From Notamacropus eugenii (lineage: Eukaryota > Chordata > Mammalia > Diprotodontia > Macropodidae): DNA of 64,000 nucleotides. Under the pieces are notes generated by a model, which was given only the letters and a program-made list of their open reading frames with translations, was not told where the DNA came from and did no database searches. Location: the NCBI RefSeq assembly GCF_028372415.1, contig NC_092875.1, positions 51,212,771 to 51,276,770 of the forward strand, read 5' to 3'. This document shows positions 33,901 through 45,900 of this stretch, one piece after another; position 1 is the stretch's first letter; every line of letters begins with the position of its first letter. The position numbers were made by a program, and so were the translations under genes.

Positions 33901-36900
33901 CTTTTTCTTTTTTAATTATTATTTTATTTTCATTGTTCTACAAACACTTCCATATAACTTAGATTTTTTTCCCTCCCTCCCCCTCCTTTCCCCCCTACTT
34001 TCCCCCTCCCTCCCTGAGACACCATGCAGTTTTATATAGGTTCTACACATACATTCCTATTAAATACATTTTCACTTTAGTCATGTTGCATAGAAGAATT
34101 AAAACGAATGGGAGAAATTATAAAACAAACCAAAACGTAATACAAAAGAAAATGATCTGCTACATTCTGCGATTGAATTCCATAGCTCTTTCTCTGGATG
34201 TGGAAGGCATTTTGCCTTAAAAGATCATTGGGAATTTTTTAAGTCCTTGCATTGCAAAGCAGTTCTAAGTCTACCAGAAAAAATCCTCACACACTGTGGT
34301 TGTTGCTGTGCACAAAGTTCTCCTGGTTCTGCTCTTTTCACTCAGCATCAGATCATACAAGTCTTTCCTCTCTGAAGTCTTCCTGTTCATCATTTCTTAC
34401 AGCACAAAAGTAGCCCATTATATTCATATACCACAATTTATTCAGCCATTCCCCCAAGTGATGAGCATCCCCTTGATTTCCAGTTTTTGGCCACCACAAA
34501 AAGAGCTGCTATAAATATTTTTGTACATGTGTGTCCCTTTCTCATTTTTATAATCTCTTTGGGATAGAGTCCTAGAAGTGACATTGCTGGGTCAAAGGGT
34601 ATGCACATTTTTGTATCCATGAACTTTTTTAAAGAAATATTTTGATAACTGTATTTCAGCATAATTGGTTTCCTTTGTAAGCCTGTGTATTTTATTTTGT
34701 TCATTTAAAAACCTGATTCTGAGAAGGGCTCCATATGCTTTATGAGACTGACTGCTTGAGGGGCCTAGGACACAGAAAAGATTAAGATGGTCTCTAAAAC
34801 TCCTTTACAGAACTGATGCTATAGGTTCTGCCAAAAATAATCATGCCCCTCTAGGCCACAGTCTTAGGCAATAATTCAGGCAGTGGTATGCTGGAGCCAG
34901 CTTAGGCCAGCTCTTGAGCTGATTGTTAAATGTTCAGAGTGAGGATTTACACCTCAGTAACTGGTAAATGCTACATGTACATCAGGGCCTGGTTTGTTGT
35001 TACTTAAGTGATGAAGAAAATATTAATAATAAGTATTAAACTTAAAAGTATGTTGTATGAGCTCTTCCCCTGCTCTGGATCTGGTTGTTAAACATTTAAC
35101 AGAATATGACTGAATTCAGAAATTACTAATGCTTCTCATTATGAAACGAAAACAATAGGAAAACCAATTCTATCAACTTCTCTTTCAGATAACTAGGATG
35201 ATTTGCTAATCATCCCATTCCTCTTGTGTTGCCTCCTACTTAAAATGAAAATTAGTTGATGTAATTGAACTATGATCCAATTTTCCTAGGAGAGAAAGAA
35301 TATGAAAGGGGATGAAGCCATACCTAACAGATTTTCCTGTAGGATTTCTTAATTTCCTTCTCAGATTCACTATAATCTTCAGTGATCTGAAAAAAAAAGA
35401 AAAACTATTGGGAAAAACATACACGGTGGGTGGGTGGTTGCCTTGTCTATCCGTCAAAGAAGCAGGGAAGACCAGAGGATTTAGATCTAAGGACTGCAGA
35501 GAGCAGAGGTCATCCAACCCCTCATTTCAGAGGGGCCCATAAAACAGAAGTGACTTGCCTAAAGTCACACAGGTATCAAGTAGCTGAGCCAGGATTTAAA
35601 CCCAGATCCTCTGCTTCCAAAAGATAATCTCTGAAGACTGTAAGCAGAGACTGAAACCAAAAAACATCCATTTGCACATCTTACAAAGCAGAATACTGGT
35701 TATTTTCATATTTGATTTGCTGCTGAAGGCAAGGGCTGCTCTTGAGAAACTCTTCGGATCTTTATGAAGTGATTTTTTTTTTGGTCCTTTTATTATAATG
35801 GCCTTCTGGGAGAGCCCCCAACAAATAAGGTAACTCACTAAAAATTACTCCAGAATTAAAACAAAGACTTTTACTTTTAAATAAGGCTTTAAAGCTTTCT
35901 AAACAGCTAATTATCCAAACAAGGTAATTACTAGAAGTCTAGAAAGGGAAATGTCTTTTCTCCCACTAGTGTTCTGCAGCAAGGAATTTTAAAATGCATT
36001 TAGCACCTCTGAAAGCATTAAGAAATTTGCAAAGAAAATGCTGCTTTGAAGTTCTCTGGATACTGAAGCTTTTGGATGAATTCAACATACAAGTAAACAC
36101 CTGACAGTCTTATTTAGGCATTTTTGCTAAGAATATAGCAGGACACCAGATATTTTTCTGCAGGAGCTTATCTCCCTTAGAAACAACAAGAGCAGCCAGC
36201 TTCTCTGGAATTATTTCTCCTTCCTGAGGTCAGAGCAGAAAAGGTCTGATTTCGTCATGAATAGAGAAAAGAAGGCCAAGGACGTACAAACTCCCTAAGG
36301 AGCAGGCTGAGAAGAGAGACTGCAGCTAAAGCCCTACTCAGATGACGGTGCCTGGCCCCAGGCACCTGGACACTCTTGACCAATAGAAAGAGGGTTTCTT
36401 AGTTCACATGGCTCATATGTCACCAGTAGCCTCATCCACTTGGGCTGTCAGCTCAAGTGTTTCTTTGTTTGGTGGAACCATTAGAGAAATCTCTGAACTA
36501 AAGTCACATGTTTCCTCCTGGAGATTAACTCAAATTGGAGCAGGCAAATAATTCAATCTTTTCACTCACCGTACAATTCCTAGGAGAAGTGAAAGGCCCC
36601 AAAGGGCTGTACTTAGTATCCACCACCTGGTAGAGTTGATGTGAATAATCTTAGCATCAGCAGCCCAGGCAACGTGCTCACAAGGGTAATAGAGCTGATC
36701 AGCAAGGTTATTGATGACAGACAGGCAGCGGATGATAGTATCTTCCTCCTGCAGAGAGACACAGATGGAAGGAATGAAAAGAGGGGGTGGGGAGGAGAGG
36801 AGGAGGAGGAAAAGAGGGGAGGGGAGAAGGGAAGAAAGGAGGAGAAGGGAAAGGAGAAGAGAGGAGAGGAGGGCGGGGGAGGGGAGGTCAGTGGTCACCA

Positions 36901-39900
36901 CTGGGCTTTCTAACCTCCCTGGCACACTCTATGGTTAACTCAGCGACTTCACTAGGCCATGCTCCTTCCCTGCCAACTCTCCAGGCCAAACAGCTCCAGC
37001 AAAAAGAGCAAACGCATGCAGAGTCTTTCTGACAATAGAAACAGCGCATTCGTTATGAAGACAACAGCTGGCTTTTGCCATGTGTTGCAGCTGCAGCTAA
37101 TTCTCCCTCCGGAATTGTTTCTGCACAAACCCCATGCTTCAGAGCAGTGTGCTACTGAGTGGGTCCACTTAGCCCTCCCCCTTGTACTAGAAGGCCCTGC
37201 TGTGCCCAGCCCTCAGGATGAAGCAGGAGTTCATGAACTGTGCAGCCTGGCATCTAAGGCCCCACCCTAGCTGGTGGCCTCTTTCCTCCTGCCCCCTTAC
37301 CACCCTCCTGCTCCAGCCTGGCAGCTTATGCTCCCTGTCTTAACAAAGCACCTCAGAATGGGCTGAATGAGGGTGGCAGCCCTAGGAAAAGGAAGGAGGG
37401 GATGGACACAAGAAACATTGTGGAAGTAAAATGGACAGGGCTCAGCAACTGATTGGATGTGAAGAAGGACAGGATGCACGTTGCAGCCTCCAACACCTCC
37501 TCTTCCCCACCAAAGCCTGGGCATGTGTTGAAGCTCAGCTCAAGCCACCCCTCCTTCCAGAGCCTTTCCACCACTACCTCAGGCCGCAGGGATCACTTCC
37601 TCATCTGAACTTCTGGAGTACTTGTGGGCTTTCCCACTCCTCTGGCTTTCAGCCTGGGCTGCTGTCTTCCGTGGTCAGAGCATGGGGGCACCCCTAGATC
37701 TGGAAAGGTTGGGGAAATGTCTTCCTTCTAACATATAGGAGGTTGGTCAGTGGCAAGGGAAACCGCACCCCCCTACCCCCACCCCACTGGGCTAAGAAAT
37801 GATATAAAACATCCACCTACTGTGTAACTAAAAAGACATTGGGTTGTGATCTCCTTTACTGTGATGTGATATGCAGCAATATTGTTTGGGGAGGGGGGAC
37901 TAATAAACTATGATCTATTTAGAAAATCAGTCTCCAAAATGCAACCAGGAAGACTGCTCCTCAGATTTCCTTGGGAAAGAATGCCTGGAATGTACCTGGT
38001 GGGAAAGAAGGCTGTCTTCTATTCAACTGTGTTGTGACTTGTCCTAGGGAATGGTGCCTTAGCAGAAGGGTGAGATCTGCATGGAGTCTAGAAAAGGGAG
38101 GCCAAAGAGAAAGAGGGGGTGTCACTGCATCCCTGACACTATCCATAGAAGAGTACATTCAGACTCTAGGTGGCCAGGATCAATTATCTGGGGAGATATT
38201 CTCCTAGAAGAGTAGAGGGCTCAAAGAAATTTTCCCAAGGACATGCAAGGCCCTCTGCTCTGATTTCATACACATCTAGCACTTTCTGATTTTGTGGCTG
38301 GATTTCAGGGATGGCCTTACCTACCAGGAGAAAAGGTACTAAGCAGATAGCTGTGACCAGTTGTCTTGTAAGGCACAGCTCTTGTGAACTCATCACTACC
38401 ACTCATGGGATCAAAGACTTGGAGCTAGAAGCGACCAGAAGAGGTCATCTAGGCTGTAACAACTAGGAAATTTTCAACTTGCCTTAATGAAAATGTCATT
38501 CTTCAAAAGGTAATGTGGGCCTGCTTCTAACAAACACAGAAGACCTGACTATGTCACTTCTGTGCTGAAAAATCCTGTGACTTCCTTCTCTCTCCCAACT
38601 AAAGTTCAAAGCCCTTTGACTGTTATTCGAGATCCTCCACACTCTGGTGCCATCCTACATTTCCTGACTTCTCCTACTGTTACCCTCCAACAAAACTGCA
38701 TTATTCCCTGGCTTGTACATTTCCATCCATGTACCTTTAGTTTACAGTAGTCCTGTTGCCTAGAGCAAGGGGTCTTAATTATTTTTTTTTTTTGGTTGTT
38801 TTATGGATTGTTTTGGCAGCCTGGTAAAACCCGTGGACACCTTTTCAAAATAATGTTCTTAAATGCATTAAAAATTCACAAGATTACAAAAGAAACCAAT
38901 GTGACAGCAATCAAAATAGGATCTTTTGCTGTTTTTGTCTTAGTATAGTCAAGTGCCTCTGACTGAATCTTGCCTTTATCAATCAAGAGTCTTTACTAGG
39001 AGTAAAGTACAGAAACAAGTTTCTTTAAGTAGAAACAGTATATGTACTTGTATTGTTAATTATTTTAATGTGATTAAAGATCTTTTCCCATCCATTAATG
39101 GGCCTGGGGAGTTTAATTAGGGAAGATCTGTGGGAAGGACCAAGCCTTTTGTTAATGAAGCACTGGTTCTCAAAGGCTGTGACTTCTCTGGCTCTAAAAA
39201 CAATACAAATATGCTGAGCTGAGGTTTTATTTTGGGGCTTAGTTTTTGGTAAGAAGGTTTGAGTGCTAGATGAGGACTCTGGGAAGCTGGTAAGGAGGCC
39301 CCTAGCTTTGAGAACCCAGATGTCGGGCTTCCCTCTCTAGTAACTATGGTCAGACAGTTGAGGTCCAATTGTCTGTTGAATTCAGGCAGAGGAAGCCATG
39401 TCTGTTGGTCTTTTGATTTCTCTGTATTTTCTTTGAAGTTCAGGGTGCTGACTCAACTGAACTAGGTGCTTGGTTACAGGAATAATACATCTGCTTGATT
39501 AAAATGATTAGCCCCCTGAAAGTTGCTTCCTTTTATGAATGCACATATAAGAACCTGTGATAGTAGGCTCCCTGTATATGCTGGGGTGCTTACTGCTATA
39601 ACCAATTACACTGAAGAAATACAGTTAACAAAATCTGTTTTTGAAAACAAGTTCATAAACTCCAAGGTAAAACACTTGGCTTTGAGGGGGTTCTCTCCTC
39701 ATTTTTACCTGTTGGACTCATACCCATTCTCAAAAAACCAACTCAAAAGCCACTTATTCCATGAAGCCTTAGCACTTGTATCTAATACATACTTAGTGTA
39801 ATGTTGTTCAAAAGTTATCTATATTTGCATCCTTATTTTTCCACTAGAATAAAATCGAAGTATATAGCACAGTGCTCTGTAAAGAGATATAGTAGATGTC

Positions 39901-42900
39901 AAATAAATGTTTGCTGAACTGAATAATTTTGATTAATAAATGTTTGATGACTGATCAGTCTCTCTCCAGTTTCATCAGTCTGAATCAGTTCTCTAGAGAA
40001 GAATCAGATCAGATCTCCCCATCCTTAACACAAAAAAATGTTCCTCTTACCTTTCCAGCCACTCAAACTATCCTTCTTTATCTCCCTTCCCTTTCATTGC
40101 TAAACTCCTAGAAAAAGGAACCTACACCCCTTCCTGCCTCCACTTCCTCATCATTCATTCATAGCTAAACCACTTTCAATCTGGCTTGGCAGAAACTGTT
40201 CTCTCAAAAGTCACCATAATCTTTCACTATTTTTTAAACCTTATTCTTACTCCCATCTTTTGTTTTTACATCACATTCATTGCCACTTCTTACCCAGTGA
40301 GCCATCCTTTGAAACAAAGATTTTAAAGGAAAGAGAAAAGAAAACCAGATGAGCAAAGGCCAACCACCAGCTTTGCTTGACTGTGGGACCAATATCCCCT
40401 ACCTGCAGCCCATTTTCCTACCTCTTCTCCAGGAGTCACACTTTGTCATTATAATTACAGCACTCTCTTTCTTTTTTTTCTGTTCCTTCCCTTTAGATTA
40501 CTACAATCATTGTGCCACTTCTTTCTTTGTTATCGCTCTCCTAGATATCACTACCTATGTCTTCCCGTGCTTCTTTGAATTCTGTGTTTTTTATTTATTA
40601 TTTCTTATGGTCCAGTAATAGTCCATTACATGATTAATGTACCACAATCTATTTAGCAACGCCCCCATCAATAAGCATCTATGATTTCCAGTTGCTGTGT
40701 TTTTTAATCAATCATATGATTTCTTTGGTAGGAACTGGTCAGGAATCCCCCTCTACCAAGGCAAATCCCTCCCTACTTAGGGTTAGGGTTAGTCTTAAGG
40801 CAGAGTTTCTGAATTTTTTTTTGTGGCTTGGGCCCCTCTGGCAGTCCGGTGAAGCCTATGGATGGAACTTTTCTCAAAATCATGTTTAAAAAAAATACAT
40901 AGGATGACAAGGGAAACAATTCTATTGAAATTCACTTATCAAAATATTAACAAGTTCACAGACTGCAGGTTAAGAACTGATCTTAGAGAATTGCCTGGGG
41001 CTCTAGGAGGTAAGATGACTTGTCCACAGTCACAAAGCCTGTGTGTGTTAGGGATGGACCAGGAACCCAGGTCTTGCTGACTCTGAAGCCAGCTACAGCC
41101 TAATGCCCACATGCACTACACCCTCCTGCATCTCAGCTTTCCACTGCTCTGCTACCTCAGAAGTGCTACTATGAATATTTTGGTCTATGTAAAAACCTTT
41201 ATGTCTTTGACACCCTTAGGATAACCAATGTCTAACAACGGACCTATGGGACAAAGAAAATGACATTTTGGTCACCTTTTTTGCCTAATTCTTAGTACTT
41301 TCCTTATATCACTGACATCCTAGTAAACCTGAGCCTTTTTTCAACCACCCTCTGCCCCGATGGAGTATTCTACACTCCACACCCCTTCTTCCTGGATACA
41401 CTCTTTTTTTTAGTCAATTGCAAGGATCACAGGTCTAGAACTAGAAGGCACTTCAGCAGCCTCGTAGTCCAACACCTCATTTTACTGATGAAGGAACTGA
41501 GATCTAGAGAAAGGCAGTAACTTGTCTGGCCACACAGAGAGTAAGTGACAGCACTAGAATCTCAGCCCAGGCTCTCTGATGCCAGGCCACCTTCCCTGGT
41601 TCTCTTTCTCCTGTCTTTGGGCTCCTCCACACATCATCCTTCTTCTTCTGGTGTTCTCTCTGGTATTCTGGTGTTCTCCTGTGCTTTATCAGAGGCCCCC
41701 TTTTTCTTCTTTCTCTTTCCTCTATGCTGGTGATCTCATTCACTTCCACAGAATCCATCATCAACCCTTAGCAAATGATTCCCAGATCCACACAGAGAGC
41801 CGAGTTTTGCCTCTGAATTCAGTCCTGCACCTCCAGCTCTACCCAGGTATACTCACAGCCCCTCCAATCCACATCCAAACTGAACTCATCATCTTCTCCC
41901 CATACTTGACCCTTCACCCATTTGCCCTAGTTTTGTGGATGACATCATCATTCTTATCATCTGTGCTCAAAACCTGAGCAATATGACTTTTCCTATGCCT
42001 TCATGCCCCACCCCCAAATCTAATCAGTTGCTAAGTTCTGTTGATTCTAACACCACCATTTCTCCCATCTGCCAATCAACTACCCTTTATTCAGCACCTG
42101 CTACATGCAGACACTATCATCTTTTCTCCATCTATACCATACTTACACCATCCTAGCCCAGGCCCTATTTCATTTCTTATTTACGCTGCTTTACCAGATT
42201 ATAACTGACTTTCCTGTCTCCAATTTATCCTTCACACAGATGTCACAATAACTCTTCTAAGGTCTAACCTTCTCTGCCAAGAAAACCTTTGGTGGTTCCC
42301 TGTTGCACACAGCTAAGATACAGCCTCATACAGTCCCATTAGTGTGGCGTTTACCATCCCTCCTTCTTCTCTTTCTGTCTTCCAAACTAAAACCACATAC
42401 ACACCCATCCTCAACAACCTGGCCTGAGCTGATCTACCAGCTCCTCCTGAGCTTGATGTGCCAGTGCAGTCAGACAAGCCTTCCCCTGGCCCTATGATGC
42501 CCTTGCTCTCCACCACTTCCTTTCAGTGTCTGCCTTTTCTTCGAGGCTTAGTTCAGTTGCCAGCTCCTTAGTGAAGCCCTCTTCCAGTTTTTCTAGAGTA
42601 GTGTGCCTGAAGCTCTCCTCTGTCCTCTGCATGCACTCCCTGCATTCACTCACAGGGAGCCATATATATACAGCATCTGCCCTGCTCCTCAAATGCAAAA
42701 ACTGTGTTACTTGCTATCTTTGCATTTCTGACACCTTGCATATAGAGGGCTAAGACCTTGGATGTGGTGACAGGAAACTCCCTGATGAAAAAAAATCCCT
42801 CTAACCATACAGATTGGCACCTGTACTTTTCTGCAGCCTACAGGCTCAGAAAATTGCTGACTTGCTCAAAGTCAAACAGTCAGTCAGAGTCAGCGATAGG

Positions 42901-45900
42901 ATTTGAACTTAGTTCTTCCTGACTTGGAGGGCAGCTCTATATCCATTAGGCTACACTACTTTGAATATACCAAAAGTTTAATAAATGTCTGTTAAATTGA
43001 ATTCCTGAGCCTGAAGAGGGCACCAAATGTCATTTGACCCTACCAAGACACAGTCTCTAAAAAAGGACCCATCAGACACTGCTACTGTCTTTTATAGCTT
43101 ATATTCTTTTTTCAAAAAAAAAAAAAGAAAAAGAATTGTCTCCTAAAATCCCCTGTAATGCAAACGTGTGGCCAATAACTAGAGATAATTCCTTATGAAG
43201 CCACTCTATAGAGCCTTCTGCTGCTAACTATAACCATAGAAGACAGGAAGAACCTGGGCCTGAGGGAATGAGTCATATTTTAGGAAGTGTACTGAGGAAA
43301 AATGCCAAACACAATAACTGTAATGACTAATCCTGGTTCTAGAGAAAGGTAGGAGTGAGTATGAGCTTGGAATGTTGCACACAGATGTGGTCACTGGGTT
43401 GGTTAGCCCTGGCCAACTATTTTTTTATTGTTACATGGGAGGGCTAAAAGGGATGAGTGGGAGGCTATATCCAAAAATGTCTATGATATAAAAACAAATA
43501 TGCCAATAAAACTTTAGAAGAATTTGCCCTTGCGCAAAATTATTTTAGATGAGACATTACCAAGTTTAAACAAGTCCATGGGAGGATGACCATACTAATA
43601 AGGGGACTTAAAACCATGCCATGGAAGAATCTGAGAAAGCATAAGATTATAGAACTCAAGTTGACACCTTAGAGGTAATCTTGGTTATATTTTTCTGTGT
43701 CTAACTGGATTGAGATATCCAATGGAATGTGAGCTTCTATGTCTCACTAAACGGTAATATCCAATAAAATGTGAGTTCTGCAAGGGAAGGGACCATATCT
43801 TGTAGTTTTCTGTCCCCTCTGTAGCAATCAACATAGGACTCTTCATTACCACCAGGTAGTGAATGCTTTAGACTTGGAAGGACCGTTAAAGGTCATCTAG
43901 TCCAATCCCTTCATTTTATAAATGAGAAAACTGGGGCCCGGTGATCTGAAGTCACTCGCACAAGGTCACACTGGAAATGGCTGAGATAGGTTTCAGAGGT
44001 GGACCCTTTGACTCCTTATCTGGTGTTCACTTTTCTCTACCACCATGGCAGGCTTCTAGGATTTAAAGCTGAAAGTGATTTCAAACACTATACTCCTTCA
44101 TGGTAAATAATTTATCTCTAACAAGGTACTTCCAGGGTCCACAGGGCAATTCGTTTGTCATAGTTCACTCATTCCATGATCCTTATGTTTACCCTATTCC
44201 CAAAGGAACAAGTAATATTACAAGCTCTTGTAAGAACCAAGAGTGGTTTTAAGCAGCCTCCTTAACGATGAGAGTCTTCTGATCAGGCCATATCTAAAAC
44301 ACTGTTTCTACAAAATAGTTCTGATGTGGTTACCTTTGCACCCAGGCCATACTGCTTGCTGTATGCAAGCATAGCCAGGTCATCAAACAACCGCAAGACG
44401 GTCCTGCAGTGGCTGAGCTGTGCAGAAATCACCAGAAGCCTCTTCCCTACTTCAGACCTGACAGAAGATTGCTCAGCCAGGAGCCCACCAATCAGCTGAC
44501 AGCCATAGCTCAAGGTCCTAACCTGTAGCAAAGCAGAGGCAGCAAGCATGAGAAAGTGGGGCATCGATTTATGGTTTATCTGTAGCAGCCAACTATCACT
44601 TTTTGTCACTAACCTGGTTTTAAGGTACATACTATATGTTGGTCTTCTGTTCCCAACCAGACAACAAACACCATTTCAACGCAGTATTTCATTTCTCTCT
44701 ACCAGAATGGCTAGCATAATGCTGGGCACATCGTATTTGCTAAATAGTATAACAATAAAATGTTGAAAATTCATTTTTCAAATATGATCATTCATGCTAT
44801 CATGTGATAAAACCCCTAGCTGGTATTAGTAATGGGTGACAAGACTGAACTAATGAATTTTGAATTTAAAAAGTAGAAATTCAAAATGGTGGAACTGTAT
44901 CTGAGGATAAAGCAACATAGGTCATTGCTCTGTGTTACTGGAAAGTGGAAAATGTGACTTTGGTGGCCTGGGAAACACTGGAAATATGAATTTGAAACCA
45001 ACCCCTAGGAGAAAGAACTACTTCAGTGTTACTTGAGAAGTGTGAACCAGAGGATATCTGTATGCTCACTTATCTGGAAGATGGGTAGGATAAAAAAGAA
45101 GTAGAGAAACAAAAAAAGCACTTTGTAGCGATCTGTATAGCATACGAAGCTCAAAAATGGCCAGGAAACAAATGGTAAACGTTTTGGAGCTTTCTTAGGT
45201 ACATAAATAGTCTAGAACTCCCTTGATATGTAAATATGTCAGTCCCTCAAGTGCATAGCACAATTCTCCAAAATGATTTGTACTTCACTGCAAGATGGAG
45301 TCTTGTTACCTTCACCTACAGTATCAGTGACTCTTTTTCTCTCCCTCACTGCCACAAAATTATATAACTGATAAAAGACTAGGCCTTTGCTAAAGCTTTA
45401 AGTTAAATATTTCATGATACATGGTACAAAAGTAGGCAGCACTTTATGGAGGGCAGAGACTTGGCTAGGGAGCCAAGAGGCATGAATTCTAATCAACCTT
45501 CTCCTAAAGAGGAAGCTACCAGTTTTTAAATCTAAAAACACCACTTTATAACCATTAAATTCAGGACAAGTACCACTGATCTTTTAGAGAAAAAATACAT
45601 TTTTAGTTTAGATCATGGCCTATTCATCTACTAAAGAGCAAGTTTCATCAAAGCAGCAGCCTGTGTCTTATCTTTGTGTCCTACATACTGCGTTGGAGTA
45701 TAGCCCTGCATATAGCAGTGATAAGGACAGCAGCAGCAGGGACAGACTGGCCTCGTGATTTCGTGGCTAAACAAAACTCTACTAATGCAGGTCTGCATCA
45801 CCTCTGCACCGTCAAAGTTTTAAAAAATTATCTACGGAACTGAAAAATTAAGTGGTTTGCATGGAGTCACATAGTATGTCAGAGAGGTACAGTACCAGAA

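Larger units (their letters stand above)
40440..41330 (-). repeat. Old L1 3' UTR, broken up by other repeats
   Basis: 40440-40690 (TTTCTTATGGTCCAGTAATAG, CCACAATCTATTTAGCAACG) and 41165-41330 (TGCTACTATGAATATTTTGGT) are consecutive parts of an antisense L1 end. A hAT-like copy and a MIR-like fragment (40980-41110) separate them. Confidence 0.6.

Noticed and set aside
36787-37032. Gly/Glu/Arg-rich frames
   Set aside because: They come from the GGA-rich tract next to PEX11G exon 3.
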